From: DASYTH01 sp045806965 | GTDB lineage: Bacteria > Actinomycetota > Actinomycetes > Mycobacteriales > Pseudonocardiaceae | Reading direction: 5' to 3' | Assembly (NCBI GenBank): GCA_045806965.1 | Contig: JBJMIG010000099.1 | Location: 1-64,000, forward strand | DNA length: 64,000 bases | Shown: in pieces, positions 44,372 through 52,403 of the stretch | How positions within the stretch are numbered: position 1 is the first letter of the stretch | Layout: each line of letters opens with the position of its first letter | The notes under the pieces: model-generated | Databases searched by the model: none | What the model was told of the DNA's origin: nothing | The model's input: only the letters and a program-made list of their open reading frames with translations | Translations under genes and position numbers: made by a program

Positions 44372-46524
44372 CAGATCACCAGCTCGGCCGTCGGGTCCTC
44401 GGTGGCAAGCGCCGTCAGCAGGGCGTGCTCGACGAAGTAGGCGAACGAGGCGTAGCCACGCCAGATCCGGCGCCATTCTCCGGGCACCGCGGACGCGCCG
44501 ACGGTCCGCTCCACGTTGTCCAAATAGGACACGATGATGTCGGCGGCCTGCCTGGTGTGGCCGGCGGAGAAGTTGTCGATCGCCAGGTGCGCGGCCTCAT
44601 AGCAGTCGTCGAAGCCGTGGTGCCGCAGCTTCTGTGCCTCGTGCAGGCGCAGCTCGCCGGAACCGAACATCTCGATGGCCAGGTTGTAGCCGAGGATCTC
44701 GTTGTAGAACCGGTCCGGGAACAGGCACATGCAGAGCTGATGCACGGAGAATCCGTACAGGTCGTCGGGCAACTCGGCCTGGTCGATGAACGCGGCCTCG
44801 CGGATGTGCGGCAGCGTGATGCCGAGGCTGGCCAGCACCCGGTGGGTCAGTGTGATGTGGTTCTTGCGCAGGTCGCCGTGCCCCATCTCGTCGGCGTAGA
44901 TGGCGAACAGCATGCTGTCGCTCTCCCGCTCGCCGTGGCCGAGGTGCCCGAGGCGGTGCAGCCAGGCGCCGTCGATGAGGTAGCCCAACAGGTAGGTGGT
45001 CTGGGTGAAGATCACCGTGTCCCGGTCGGGAAACTCGGTCAGCGGCTGGTACGGGTTGACCAGCTTGTCCCAGTACACCTGCTCGGCCCGCCGGTACAAC
45101 GCCTCGGCGTCGTAGTCGAACCAGGTCGCGTCGGTGTAGCGGCCGCCCGCCCCGTGGAGGAACAGGACCTCCGCGTCGGCGAAGGTGCGCTCGGCGCGCT
45201 GCGCGGCGAGCGGCAGCGTGTTGGGGAAGTTCTCGATGTTGACCAGGCGGTAGAAGAACTCCCGGTCATCCCTCGGCTCCGGCTCGGCCACCACGACGTC
45301 CGCCGGTCGGCTCGCGTCGATCGCGGCCCGCCACCGCGCGGCCGCCGCGTCGCCGGTGGTGTTGACCGAGATCTCGATCTGCGGGCGCTCGCCGGCCTGG
45401 ACGGTCGCCACCCACTCCCGGAACGTCGCCGCCTCGCGCTCGTCGAAGATCCCGAACATCGGACCGCCGAACTTCATCGCCTTGATGAACCGGGACAGGC
45501 CGTCCGGCGAGGTGCGCACGTGGCCGGACTCGCGGAACTCGGTCAGGAACGCCGCGAGGTCGAGGGCCGGATCGGTGAACGTCTCGGACAGCAGTCGGGC
45601 GCCAACCCGAACGCCGCCGTGCTGCCGGCCGGCCAGCGGTGCGTGCCGGCCCACGATCTCGGCCACCTTGGACTCGAGGGACAGCCCGGCCCGCCAGTCC
45701 ACCAGCTCGGCAAGCATTCCGACGTGCTCGCGCTCCAGCTCGAGCGTCAGCCGCACGGCGGCGCGCAAGCGGCGCTGTTCCTCGTTCCCGGCAAGGGAAA
45801 GGTACTCCTCGAGCAGCTCGTGCAGCGCGGGCTCTGGCTGGCCGGCCGAGGTCCCGGTCAGCCGGTCGTCCACGCCAAGCAGGTGGAAGGCGTAGTGCAC
45901 GCCGACCACTTCGGGCAGGAAGTTCGCCGGCAGGCGGGCGAGCGAGAGGTAGAAGCAGGCGTGCAGCGCGGTGAGCGGGCGGGCCTGCGCCCGGCGCAGG
46001 AAGTCGGCCGCGCCGATCTCCGGAAGATGGACGTCGAGGCGCTGCAACGCGCGCCGGCGCACGGTGGGCACGGCGTGCTCGGGGTTTCCGGCGCCGCGCT
46101 GGGCGAAGTGGTGGGCGAACAGGCGGTTGACGACGATGGACGGCTGGGTGGCCGGCTGCGACACCGCCTCCAGCCAGCATCCGCCGAGCAACCCGAGCGG
46201 GGCGCGCTGCCGCAGCACGGCTTGCCGCACGTCGTCGTCACCTCCGGCCAGTGAGTCGACGATCGGGGCAAGCTCGTCGCGCACCTCGAGCACCTGTACC
46301 GCGAGGCTCCCGGTGTTCCCTTCGTGCGGCAGGAAAGCGTGCAGGATCCGGCGGGCCGCCAGGAAAGTGGCATCCGACTCCTGGTCGCGCAGCAGCCGGT
46401 GGAAGACCGCGTCGGGCTCGCCGGCCAGGAGCGCGGTCGCCTCTTCCCACCCGGTCTTGCTGAACTCGAACGGGCGCACCGCCAGCGCGGCGATGGTGTC
46501 CGGGAGTTCGAACGTGTCGGTCAT
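44371..46524 (-). CDS. Two-domain haem-oxygenase-like diiron oxidase (HDO) protein
   Basis: 717 aa, about three times a single HDO. The N-terminal half (~100-290) has candidate iron ligands Glu119, Glu205, His210/His214 and Glu264/His267 (LELEREHVGM). The C-terminal half (~510-670) has Glu546 and His549 in DEMGHG, Glu609 in FYNEILGYNL, Asp640 and His646 (DDCYEAAH) and His656. The pattern fits the iron-containing redox enzyme family (Haem_oxygenase_2) that includes UndA, SznF and BesC. A linker (~350-420) has GGPMFGIFDEREAATFREW. Such enzymes do N-oxygenation, C-C cleavage or desaturation. In this cluster it may oxidise the hydrazine or a carrier-bound intermediate. Ligands are judged by eye. 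Confidence 0.65.
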   Translation of the reverse strand: MTDTFELPDTIAALAVRPFEFSKTGWEEATALLAGEPDAVFHRLLRDQESDATFLAARRILHAFLPHEGNTGSLAVQVLEVRDELAPIVDSLAGGDDDVRQAVLRQRAPLGLLGGCWLEAVSQPATQPSIVVNRLFAHHFAQRGAGNPEHAVPTVRRRALQRLDVHLPEIGAADFLRRAQARPLTALHACFYLSLARLPANFLPEVVGVHYAFHLLGVDDRLTGTSAGQPEPALHELLEEYLSLAGNEEQRRLRAAVRLTLELEREHVGMLAELVDWRAGLSLESKVAEIVGRHAPLAGRQHGGVRVGARLLSETFTDPALDLAAFLTEFRESGHVRTSPDGLSRFIKAMKFGGPMFGIFDEREAATFREWVATVQAGERPQIEISVNTTGDAAAARWRAAIDASRPADVVVAEPEPRDDREFFYRLVNIENFPNTLPLAAQRAERTFADAEVLFLHGAGGRYTDATWFDYDAEALYRRAEQVYWDKLVNPYQPLTEFPDRDTVIFTQTTYLLGYLIDGAWLHRLGHLGHGERESDSMLFAIYADEMGHGDLRKNHITLTHRVLASLGITLPHIREAAFIDQAELPDDLYGFSVHQLCMCLFPDRFYNEILGYNLAIEMFGSGELRLHEAQKLRHHGFDDCYEAAHLAIDNFSAGHTRQAADIIVSYLDNVERTVGASAVPGEWRRIWRGYASFAYFVEHALLTALATEDPTAELVI

Positions 46525-46533
46525 GGCAAGCCC

Positions 46534-47451
46534 CTACTGAGCCAGTTTCCTGAGCAGAACACCGATCCGTGCACCAGGCACGCTCGACGCCAGCAGCTGG
46601 TACCGGTCGGGCTTGACATGCCCGAGCGCGGCCCGGTCGACCAGGTTGATCATCGGGTCGGCGGCGAAGCAGTGCCCGACCCGGGCGATGTTGGCGGTGT
46701 AGAGCTGCTCGGTGCTGAACCCCGCCTGCCGCTCCTTCATCACCACAAGCGGTGTGAAGATGTTGTTGTGCATGAGGCCGTCGATGTCCCCGAGCTTCAT
46801 GTCCAGCGGCCGCAGCAGGTTCTCGTTCACCCGTCGGGCCAGGTCGGCATCGATCTGGTTCACGCCGTCCAGCGATCCGGTGTCCTGCGCGCTGGCGCAC
46901 CCGACGATCTGGTAGCCCTCCGCACCGGCAGCGTCGGCCGACACCACGCAGCTCGCCGCGCCATCGCTGAACAGCGCGTAGCTGGCCATCCGGTCGGCCT
47001 CGTCGAGCACCCGGTCGGTGGTGATCACCAGCACCCGACCGAACCGGCCGCTTGCGACCATCATGCCGGCCAGATCCAGCGCGGCGAGGAAGTTCAGACA
47101 CCGGTTGAAGTTCTGGCCATAGAACGGGATGTCACCGAGGCCGATCCCGGTCAGCACTCGTTCCAGGACGGCACCGTGCCCGTCGGCCGAGCCGGGAACC
47201 TCGGTACTGCACAACATCAGTGCATCGACCGAGGATGGGTCGAGGTCGGCGGCACGCAGGGTAGCCGAGCCGCTGTCCACCGCCATCGCCTCGAGGCCGC
47301 GTTCGGTCCGGTGCACCGTGCCCCAACCCCAGAGCCCGGGATTCGGAGCCATCCGGAACTCAGCGGCCCTGGCCTCGAGGTTGGCGATCGAGGCGTGGTC
47401 GACCGCGTGCTCGCCGAGCACGTAGCGCGGTCCGTGCAGGTACACCGTCAT
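46534..47451 (-). CDS. KASIII-like acyltransferase/condensing enzyme
   Basis: 305 aa thiolase fold. The nucleophile is Cys118 in NFNRCLNFLAALDLA and the first His is His228 in GLMHNNIF. The third triad residue, Asn in normal FabH (GNTSAAS), is His260 here (RVGHCFAADP). Such departures occur in KASIII homologues that make esters or amides rather than decarboxylative C-C bonds. It likely transfers an acyl group from a CoA or carrier to an intermediate of the hydrazine pathway. Its ATG overlaps the ICL/PEPM-family gene stop (ATGA). Confidence 0.8.
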   Translation of the reverse strand: MTVYLHGPRYVLGEHAVDHASIANLEARAAEFRMAPNPGLWGWGTVHRTERGLEAMAVDSGSATLRAADLDPSSVDALMLCSTEVPGSADGHGAVLERVLTGIGLGDIPFYGQNFNRCLNFLAALDLAGMMVASGRFGRVLVITTDRVLDEADRMASYALFSDGAASCVVSADAAGAEGYQIVGCASAQDTGSLDGVNQIDADLARRVNENLLRPLDMKLGDIDGLMHNNIFTPLVVMKERQAGFSTEQLYTANIARVGHCFAADPMINLVDRAALGHVKPDRYQLLASSVPGARIGVLLRKLAQ

Positions 47452-48290
47452 GGCCGGTCTCCCAGCCTCATCAGGGAGTTCGCCTCGGCGAGGGGCAGCG
47501 CCTCAGCGGCGTAGGTGAACGTCCCGGACTCCCGGATCTCCCGGGCGGCGCGGAGCATGGCGCCGAGCGCCGCCCTGGCCAGGCCCGAGCCGAGGCTGAT
47601 TCGGCGCACCCCGCACGCGGCCAGCTCGTCGACTCGGGACGTCGGGCCGGCGAGCACGTTGACCGGGCGGGACACCTCGGCGCAGACCGTGCGGATGGCG
47701 TCCAGGTCGGGTAGCAGAGGCGCGTACAACACATCCGCACCCGCCTCCTCGAACGCCTGCAGCCGGCGGATGGTGTCCTTGAGATCCCGCACGCCGTACA
47801 GGAAGTTCTCCGCCCTGGCGGTCAGGGTGAATGGGAACGGCAGGCTCCTGGCCGCCTCGACCGCGACGGCTACCCGCTCGACGGCCACCTCGAACGGAAG
47901 GATGGGCGCGCTCTGGTCACCGGTCGCGTCCTCAATGGACCCGCCGACCAGGCCGGCCTCAGCGGCGAGCCGGATGGTCTCGGCGATCCCGCCGGTCTGG
48001 CCCGCGTAGCAGTCCTCCAGATCGGCGGAGACCGGCAGGTCGGTCGCCGCGACGACGGCGCCTGCGTTGCGCACCGTCTCGTCTCGAGCGATCAAGCCGG
48101 CACCGTCGGCGCGGCCAAGCGAGTGGGCCAGGCCGGCGCTCGTGGTGGCCAGCGCGGAGAATCCCCGCCCGGCCAGCAGCCGGGCGGAACCGGCATCCCA
48201 CGGGTTGGGGATGACGAACGCGTCCGGCCCGGTGTGCAGTGCGACGAAGGCGACGGCCCTGGCGTGCTGGTCGTCCGCGGCGAGCGGCAT
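47448..48290 (-). CDS. Isocitrate lyase/PEP mutase superfamily enzyme
   Basis: 280 aa alpha/beta barrel. FVIPNPWDAGSARLL, DLEDCYAGQTGG and GGSIEDATGDQ give the Mg-binding acids, followed by LTARAENFLYG. Neither the PEP-mutase motif EDKxxxKxNS nor the isocitrate-lyase Cys motif KKCGH is present, so phosphonate formation is unlikely. Family members cleave or form C-C bonds next to a 2-oxo acid or carboxylate, or hydrolyse oxaloacetate. It may supply a small acid unit to the pathway. Relatives are also common outside gene clusters. Confidence 0.78.
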   Translation of the reverse strand: MPLAADDQHARAVAFVALHTGPDAFVIPNPWDAGSARLLAGRGFSALATTSAGLAHSLGRADGAGLIARDETVRNAGAVVAATDLPVSADLEDCYAGQTGGIAETIRLAAEAGLVGGSIEDATGDQSAPILPFEVAVERVAVAVEAARSLPFPFTLTARAENFLYGVRDLKDTIRRLQAFEEAGADVLYAPLLPDLDAIRTVCAEVSRPVNVLAGPTSRVDELAACGVRRISLGSGLARAALGAMLRAAREIRESGTFTYAAEALPLAEANSLMRLGDRP

Positions 48291-48305
48291 GCGGTGTCCT
48301 CCCGG

Positions 48306-49004
48306 TCAGATCAGTTCGACGTGGTTCTCGGCGCCCACCAGAGCACCCAGGATCTCGATCACCACGGTCGGGTCCTTGTCGAAGTAGAAGTGACCGCCGT
48401 CGGCCCAGTGCCGGACCGCCGGCCGGCGGCACTCCCGGGACCATGCTTTCAGCTGCGCCGGACCGACGTGCGGGTCGTCCCGACCGTTGATCAGGGAGAC
48501 GTCCACAGCCAGCGGTTCGGCCGGGCGGTAGCGGTATCCAGCGGCCAGCCGGAAGTCCGCGAGCATCCCGGGCAGCAGCAGTTCGAGCACGTCCTCGTCG
48601 GCGATCACCTCGGGCGGCAGGCCACCGAAGAAGCCGAGTGCCTCGGCGAACTCCCGGCCGTCGAGCCGGACGAGCTCACGGACCCGCTCGGAGGGCAGCA
48701 GCGACGGCGCGGCGAGCCCGGAGGCGACGAGGTGCCGCAGCGCCGGCTGCGCGTCGAGCCGGCGAGCGACCTCGAACGCGACCAGGGCGCCGAGGCTGTG
48801 TCCGAACAGGTAGACCGGTCGCGGGTCGTCCGCCATGGCGGACCCGATGGTCGCGGTCGCCGCCTCGATCACCTCGTCAATCGAGGCACCGCGGACCGGC
48901 ATCGCGACAAGCTCGGCCGCACCGGCCAGCGGTCGCCGCCAGTCGTCGAACATGCGCGGATTGCCGCCCGCGTAGGGGAAGCAGAAGATCCAGGGTTCAG
49001 ACAT
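48306..49004 (-). CDS. Type II thioesterase
   Basis: 232 aa. FPYAGGNPRMFDDW, nucleophile Ser in FGHSLGALVA, Asp in GRDDPHV and His in DGGHFYFDK mark a GrsT/TycF-type external thioesterase. It clears wrongly loaded carrier domains or releases the product. The NRPS has no thioesterase domain, so this may be the release enzyme. The ATG at 49004 is preferred to 49010 because AGGGAG is seven nt upstream; it overlaps the C45 gene's stop by 8 nt. Confidence 0.9.
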   Translation of the reverse strand: MSEPWIFCFPYAGGNPRMFDDWRRPLAGAAELVAMPVRGASIDEVIEAATATIGSAMADDPRPVYLFGHSLGALVAFEVARRLDAQPALRHLVASGLAAPSLLPSERVRELVRLDGREFAEALGFFGGLPPEVIADEDVLELLLPGMLADFRLAAGYRYRPAEPLAVDVSLINGRDDPHVGPAQLKAWSRECRRPAVRHWADGGHFYFDKDPTVVIEILGALVGAENHVELI

Positions 49005-50052
49005 CGGCATGCTCCCTGCCCAGCCGGAAGGTGTGGGTGTCGCTCGCCCCGGCGCCCCGCCGCACGTGCAGCTCGCGGCGGCCGGGCCGGACGACCACGG
49101 TCGCCACCGTCTTCTCGCGCCGGATGTCACCGGTGTCGTCGACCCGCACCGGCGGCCGGCCCAGCACCGCGAAGTGGTCGTCGACGCCGGCGCCCGCCGG
49201 CAGCTCGGCGAGTGCCGCGGCGCAGCTGTCGCGGCGCAGCACCGAGGAGTTGCGGGCGAACACGTTGAGCTCGTCGGCAGCGACGAAGTCGGGGTGCAGG
49301 AAGTGGTTTGTACGCGGTTCTTCCGCGCTGCCGACCACCCGCAACTGATCGCCGAGGATCTCGACGTGCAGTGCCCTCTCGGTGTCACACAAGGTGAGCG
49401 AGCGGGAGCTGGCCAGCCGCAGCCCGTCGAGGGCCGCCAGCGCGTCGCCGACACTCGCGGCCGTGTCCAGTAGGTGGCGGATAGCGAGGTAGGGCGGCAC
49501 CCCCGGGCGCCAGTCCCCGCCGAGCACCAGGTTCAGGCCGATCGCCAGGCCATGGTCGTTGACGCCGAGGTAACCGAGCAGCCCGGCGAAGCTGAGCACC
49601 AGCGCCCGCCCGGTGTCCAGCACGCAGACCTGGTCGTCGAGGTCGCCGTTGAGGTCGATGGTCTGCGCCAGCACCTGATCGCCGAGCCGCGCGTAGGTGG
49701 TGCAGTCCCCCATGACCGGGATGCGTTGGTAGCCCATGATCTCGCGGCGCACTTGGAGCAGCACCGCCTGTTCGACCTCGATCCCCGCCCCGGCGGCGAG
49801 ACCGTGGATCTCCTCTAGCAGCTGGGGGATGGCCGAGGAGATCTCCCGGTGATAGTCGGCGAGCACCGGGCGCAGCGTCTTCATCGACACCGGAGCCGGG
49901 AGGATCCGGTTGAGCCGGCACAGGTCGTCGTCGAGGAACGCGCGTAACGCCGCCGCCCGAGCCGCACCGTGCAGTCGGCCTCGGTCGAACGGCGAGCCGG
50001 CCACCCGAACCAGCGGAACGGTCACGCTGCCTCCCCCGCCTACCCTGGTCAC
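48997..50052 (-). CDS. C45-family Ntn acyltransferase/hydrolase (IAT-like)
   Basis: 351 aa. It resembles acyl-CoA:6-aminopenicillanate acyltransferase: SPFDRGRLHGA near the start, VLLQVRREI, and a self-cleavage site GDC-TTY with Cys117 as the new N-terminal nucleophile. After cleavage it should form an alpha/beta heterodimer of about 12 and 25 kDa. It could remove or exchange an N-acyl group on an amine or hydrazine, which fits the GNAT encoded next to it. Start ATG 50052 overlaps the GNAT stop (ATGA). Confidence 0.82.
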   Translation of the reverse strand: MTRVGGGGSVTVPLVRVAGSPFDRGRLHGAARAAALRAFLDDDLCRLNRILPAPVSMKTLRPVLADYHREISSAIPQLLEEIHGLAAGAGIEVEQAVLLQVRREIMGYQRIPVMGDCTTYARLGDQVLAQTIDLNGDLDDQVCVLDTGRALVLSFAGLLGYLGVNDHGLAIGLNLVLGGDWRPGVPPYLAIRHLLDTAASVGDALAALDGLRLASSRSLTLCDTERALHVEILGDQLRVVGSAEEPRTNHFLHPDFVAADELNVFARNSSVLRRDSCAAALAELPAGAGVDDHFAVLGRPPVRVDDTGDIRREKTVATVVVRPGRRELHVRRGAGASDTHTFRLGREHADV

Positions 50053-50657
50053 GGTGCGCCGGCTGCCTCACTCACGTGGCTGGACAGCTGCTCGTGCACG
50101 GTCTGCCACTCGGAGCGCAGCACGCTGTAGAAGACCGCGTCCCGCCGCCGCCCGCCCGGCATCGGGTTGAAGCTGCGCAGGGTGCCCTCCTCGGTGGCGC
50201 CGATGTTCCGCAAACCCTTGCGGGCCTGCAGGTTCAGCGCGTCGGTCTTGAACTCCACCCGCTCGGCGCCGAGCCGATCGAAGGCCTGCTCCAGCATCAG
50301 CAACTTGGCCCAGCGGTTGACGCCCTTGCCCTGGAAGTCCACACCAAGCCAGGACCAGCCGATTTCGATCCGGCCGTCCGGCTCGGCGATGTTGCAGAAG
50401 CTCATGCTGCCGGCCACCCGACCCGTTGTCTTGTCGGTGATGTGGTAGACGACCCGGCGGCCGGCATCCTGGTCGGCGAGCGCCGCGTCGAAGAACGCGT
50501 CGAAGTCCGCGTCGGTCTCGATCAGCGTGATGAAGTACCGCCAGATGCCCGGGTCCATTGCGACCGCCCGCAGCGACTCGCGGTCCTCCGGGATGATCGG
50601 ACGGAGCAGCACCTGCTCGTTCTCCAGCGTGGTCCGCGCGCGCTCGGCCCAGGTCAT
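50049..50657 (-). CDS. GNAT N-acyltransferase (RimJ/RimL type)
   Basis: 202 aa. LRPIIPEDRESLRAVA, the acyl-CoA region IGWSWLGVDFQGKGVNRWAK and LNLQARKGLRNIGATEEG are the typical RimL-like motifs. In triacsin biosynthesis, as I recall, an N-acyltransferase masks hydrazinoacetic acid before it is loaded on an ACP. The same trio of genes (GNAT, acyl ligase, ACP) is adjacent here, so I infer a similar masking step. Coupled by ATGA on both sides. Confidence 0.82.
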   Translation of the reverse strand: MTWAERARTTLENEQVLLRPIIPEDRESLRAVAMDPGIWRYFITLIETDADFDAFFDAALADQDAGRRVVYHITDKTTGRVAGSMSFCNIAEPDGRIEIGWSWLGVDFQGKGVNRWAKLLMLEQAFDRLGAERVEFKTDALNLQARKGLRNIGATEEGTLRSFNPMPGGRRRDAVFYSVLRSEWQTVHEQLSSHVSEAAGAP

Positions 50658-50917
50658 GACGTGACTCCCGCGTGCCGGGCCAGCGCGACGATCACGTCCC
50701 GCAAGGTGAGCATGGCGGCCACGTCGGGCTCGGTGAACACACCGACGCTGACGCCGGCGTCGTCGCAGGTGGACATCAGGAACACCACCTTGTTGAGTGA
50801 CGTCAGACCGCAGCCGTCGGCCAGGGCCACGTCGAGGTCGAGGTCCGCCGGGTCTGGGGCGGACTCCAGGACCCTGGCCAGGTTCTCCCGCGCCACGGTC
50901 TCGATGTCAGCGTGCAT
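50654..50917 (-). CDS. Free-standing acyl carrier protein
   Basis: 87 aa, ACP-sized. The phosphopantetheine site is in CGLTSLNKVVFL (the usual DSL reads TSL, Ser kept), flanked by helices typical of ACPs. Start at 50917 with GAGGGAAC upstream overlaps the ligase stop by 11 nt. It is probably charged by the neighbouring AMP-forming ligase. Confidence 0.75.
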   Translation of the reverse strand: MHADIETVARENLARVLESAPDPADLDLDVALADGCGLTSLNKVVFLMSTCDDAGVSVGVFTEPDVAAMLTLRDVIVALARHAGVTS

Positions 50918-52403
50918 GAGTCGTTCCCTCGTGGTTGTAGATCTCGGTGCGGTAGTGGTCCAGGATGCGCCGGCGTTTGGGCTTGAACTGGGAGGTGAGC
51001 AGTCCGTTCTCGATGCTGAACCGGTCGCGGGCCACGACCACCCGGCTGATCTGCTCGTCGGCACCGAACGTGGCGTTGGTGTGCGCCAACTGAGCGGCGA
51101 TGGCGGGCTCGTCGGCCGGCTCCCGCGCCGGTGACACCACCGCGACCAGTCGTGTCTGCTGTGGACAGAACAGCACGCACTCCTCGATCGCCGGACTGGT
51201 CTTCATGTGCTCCTCGAGCGGTCGACCGATGATCTTCTTCCCGTTGTCCAGCACGATCACGTCGTCGGCCCGGCCGCGGATGAACAGGAAGCCGTCCTCG
51301 TCGAGGTGGCCGAGATCGCCGGTACGGACCACCCCGCCTGGCCCGAACACCCGCTCGGACTCGCCGGACGGCGCGTACTCGTACCGGGTGTTGACCGGGT
51401 GCTCGCACCGGATGGTGATCACTCCGTCGGCGTCAAACAACACCTCCTTACCGGGCAACACCTTGCCCACGCTGCCTTCCCGCCACGCACCCGGATGGTT
51501 CTTGCTGACGATGCAGGTCTCGTTCAGGCCGTAACCCTCGAAGATCGGCAGGCCCAGCCCGGTGAAGAAGTGCAGCGTCGCCGTGCTGGCCGGGGCGGAG
51601 CCGGTCCACAGGTATCGGATCCGTCCGCCGAACAGCGCCCGGGCGGCCGCCACCGGCCCGGTCCGGCCGGCCCGCGCCTCGACGTACCTGCGGGCGGTCT
51701 CGTAGAACGCGGGCACGCCCATCACCACGGTTGGCTCGGCCCGGCGCAGCGCGGGAAACGCCGCCTCGTAGGTGCTGACCGTGACGTCGTGGCCGAACGC
51801 GAGTCCCGAGTATATCCAGTACCGTTGCTGCAGCAGGGAAAGCGGTAGAAACACGAACAGGCTGTCCCGCTCGCCGTGGCCGAACATCTCCTGCACGGCA
51901 TTGATGGAACTGTCGATGCTGCCGACCGTGGCCGCGATCGCCTTAGGCTCACCGGTGCTGCCTGAGGTGAACTTCAACGTGGTCACATCCTCCGGCCGGT
52001 ACCGGACCGGGGCGGTAGCCACCCCCTCGACCTGCCCGACCTCGTCAATCGGCCGCACACCGGGCGTGTCCACCGGGTGGTCGGCGAACAACAACCTCAG
52101 GTGGTACCGGGAGAGCAGCGAACCGTCCACAGTGAACTTTCCCGGCTCGAGGCCAGCGGTCACCGCGCCCAGCCGCAGCGCGGCCAGGTCGAGGAGCACC
52201 CACTCGAGGCAGTTCGGCGCCGAGATGCCGATCCGGTCGCCTCGGCGCACGCCGAGCCCGGCCAGCCAGCCGGCGACCCGCCCGGCCCGCTCGTAAAGCT
52301 CGGTCAGCTCTACCGAGACGGCGCCGTCCAGCCGAACGAAGGAGATCCGGTGGCCGGCCGTGGGCGGGTGCTCGACGATCCGGTTGACGATCGAGGTGTT
52401 CAC
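50907..52403 (-). CDS. AMP-forming acyl-CoA/acyl-ACP ligase
   Basis: 498 aa ANL enzyme. P-loop LKFTSGSTGEPKA, FEGYGLNETC, the hinge RTGDLGHLDEDGFLFIRGRADDVI, and the catalytic Lys within SQFKPKRRRI. The C-terminal layout (DNGKKIIGRPLEEHMK) resembles long-chain acyl-CoA synthetases rather than NRPS A domains. With the ACP gene immediately following, its job is probably to adenylate a small acid, perhaps acylated hydrazinoacetate, and load it on the ACP. ATGA coupling to the NRPS. Confidence 0.88.
   Translation of the reverse strand: MNTSIVNRIVEHPPTAGHRISFVRLDGAVSVELTELYERAGRVAGWLAGLGVRRGDRIGISAPNCLEWVLLDLAALRLGAVTAGLEPGKFTVDGSLLSRYHLRLLFADHPVDTPGVRPIDEVGQVEGVATAPVRYRPEDVTTLKFTSGSTGEPKAIAATVGSIDSSINAVQEMFGHGERDSLFVFLPLSLLQQRYWIYSGLAFGHDVTVSTYEAAFPALRRAEPTVVMGVPAFYETARRYVEARAGRTGPVAAARALFGGRIRYLWTGSAPASTATLHFFTGLGLPIFEGYGLNETCIVSKNHPGAWREGSVGKVLPGKEVLFDADGVITIRCEHPVNTRYEYAPSGESERVFGPGGVVRTGDLGHLDEDGFLFIRGRADDVIVLDNGKKIIGRPLEEHMKTSPAIEECVLFCPQQTRLVAVVSPAREPADEPAIAAQLAHTNATFGADEQISRVVVARDRFSIENGLLTSQFKPKRRRILDHYRTEIYNHEGTTHAR

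Noticed and set aside
47448..48290. Phosphonate biosynthesis (PEP mutase)
   Set aside because: The EDKxxxKxNS motif is missing and no phosphonopyruvate decarboxylase gene is nearby.
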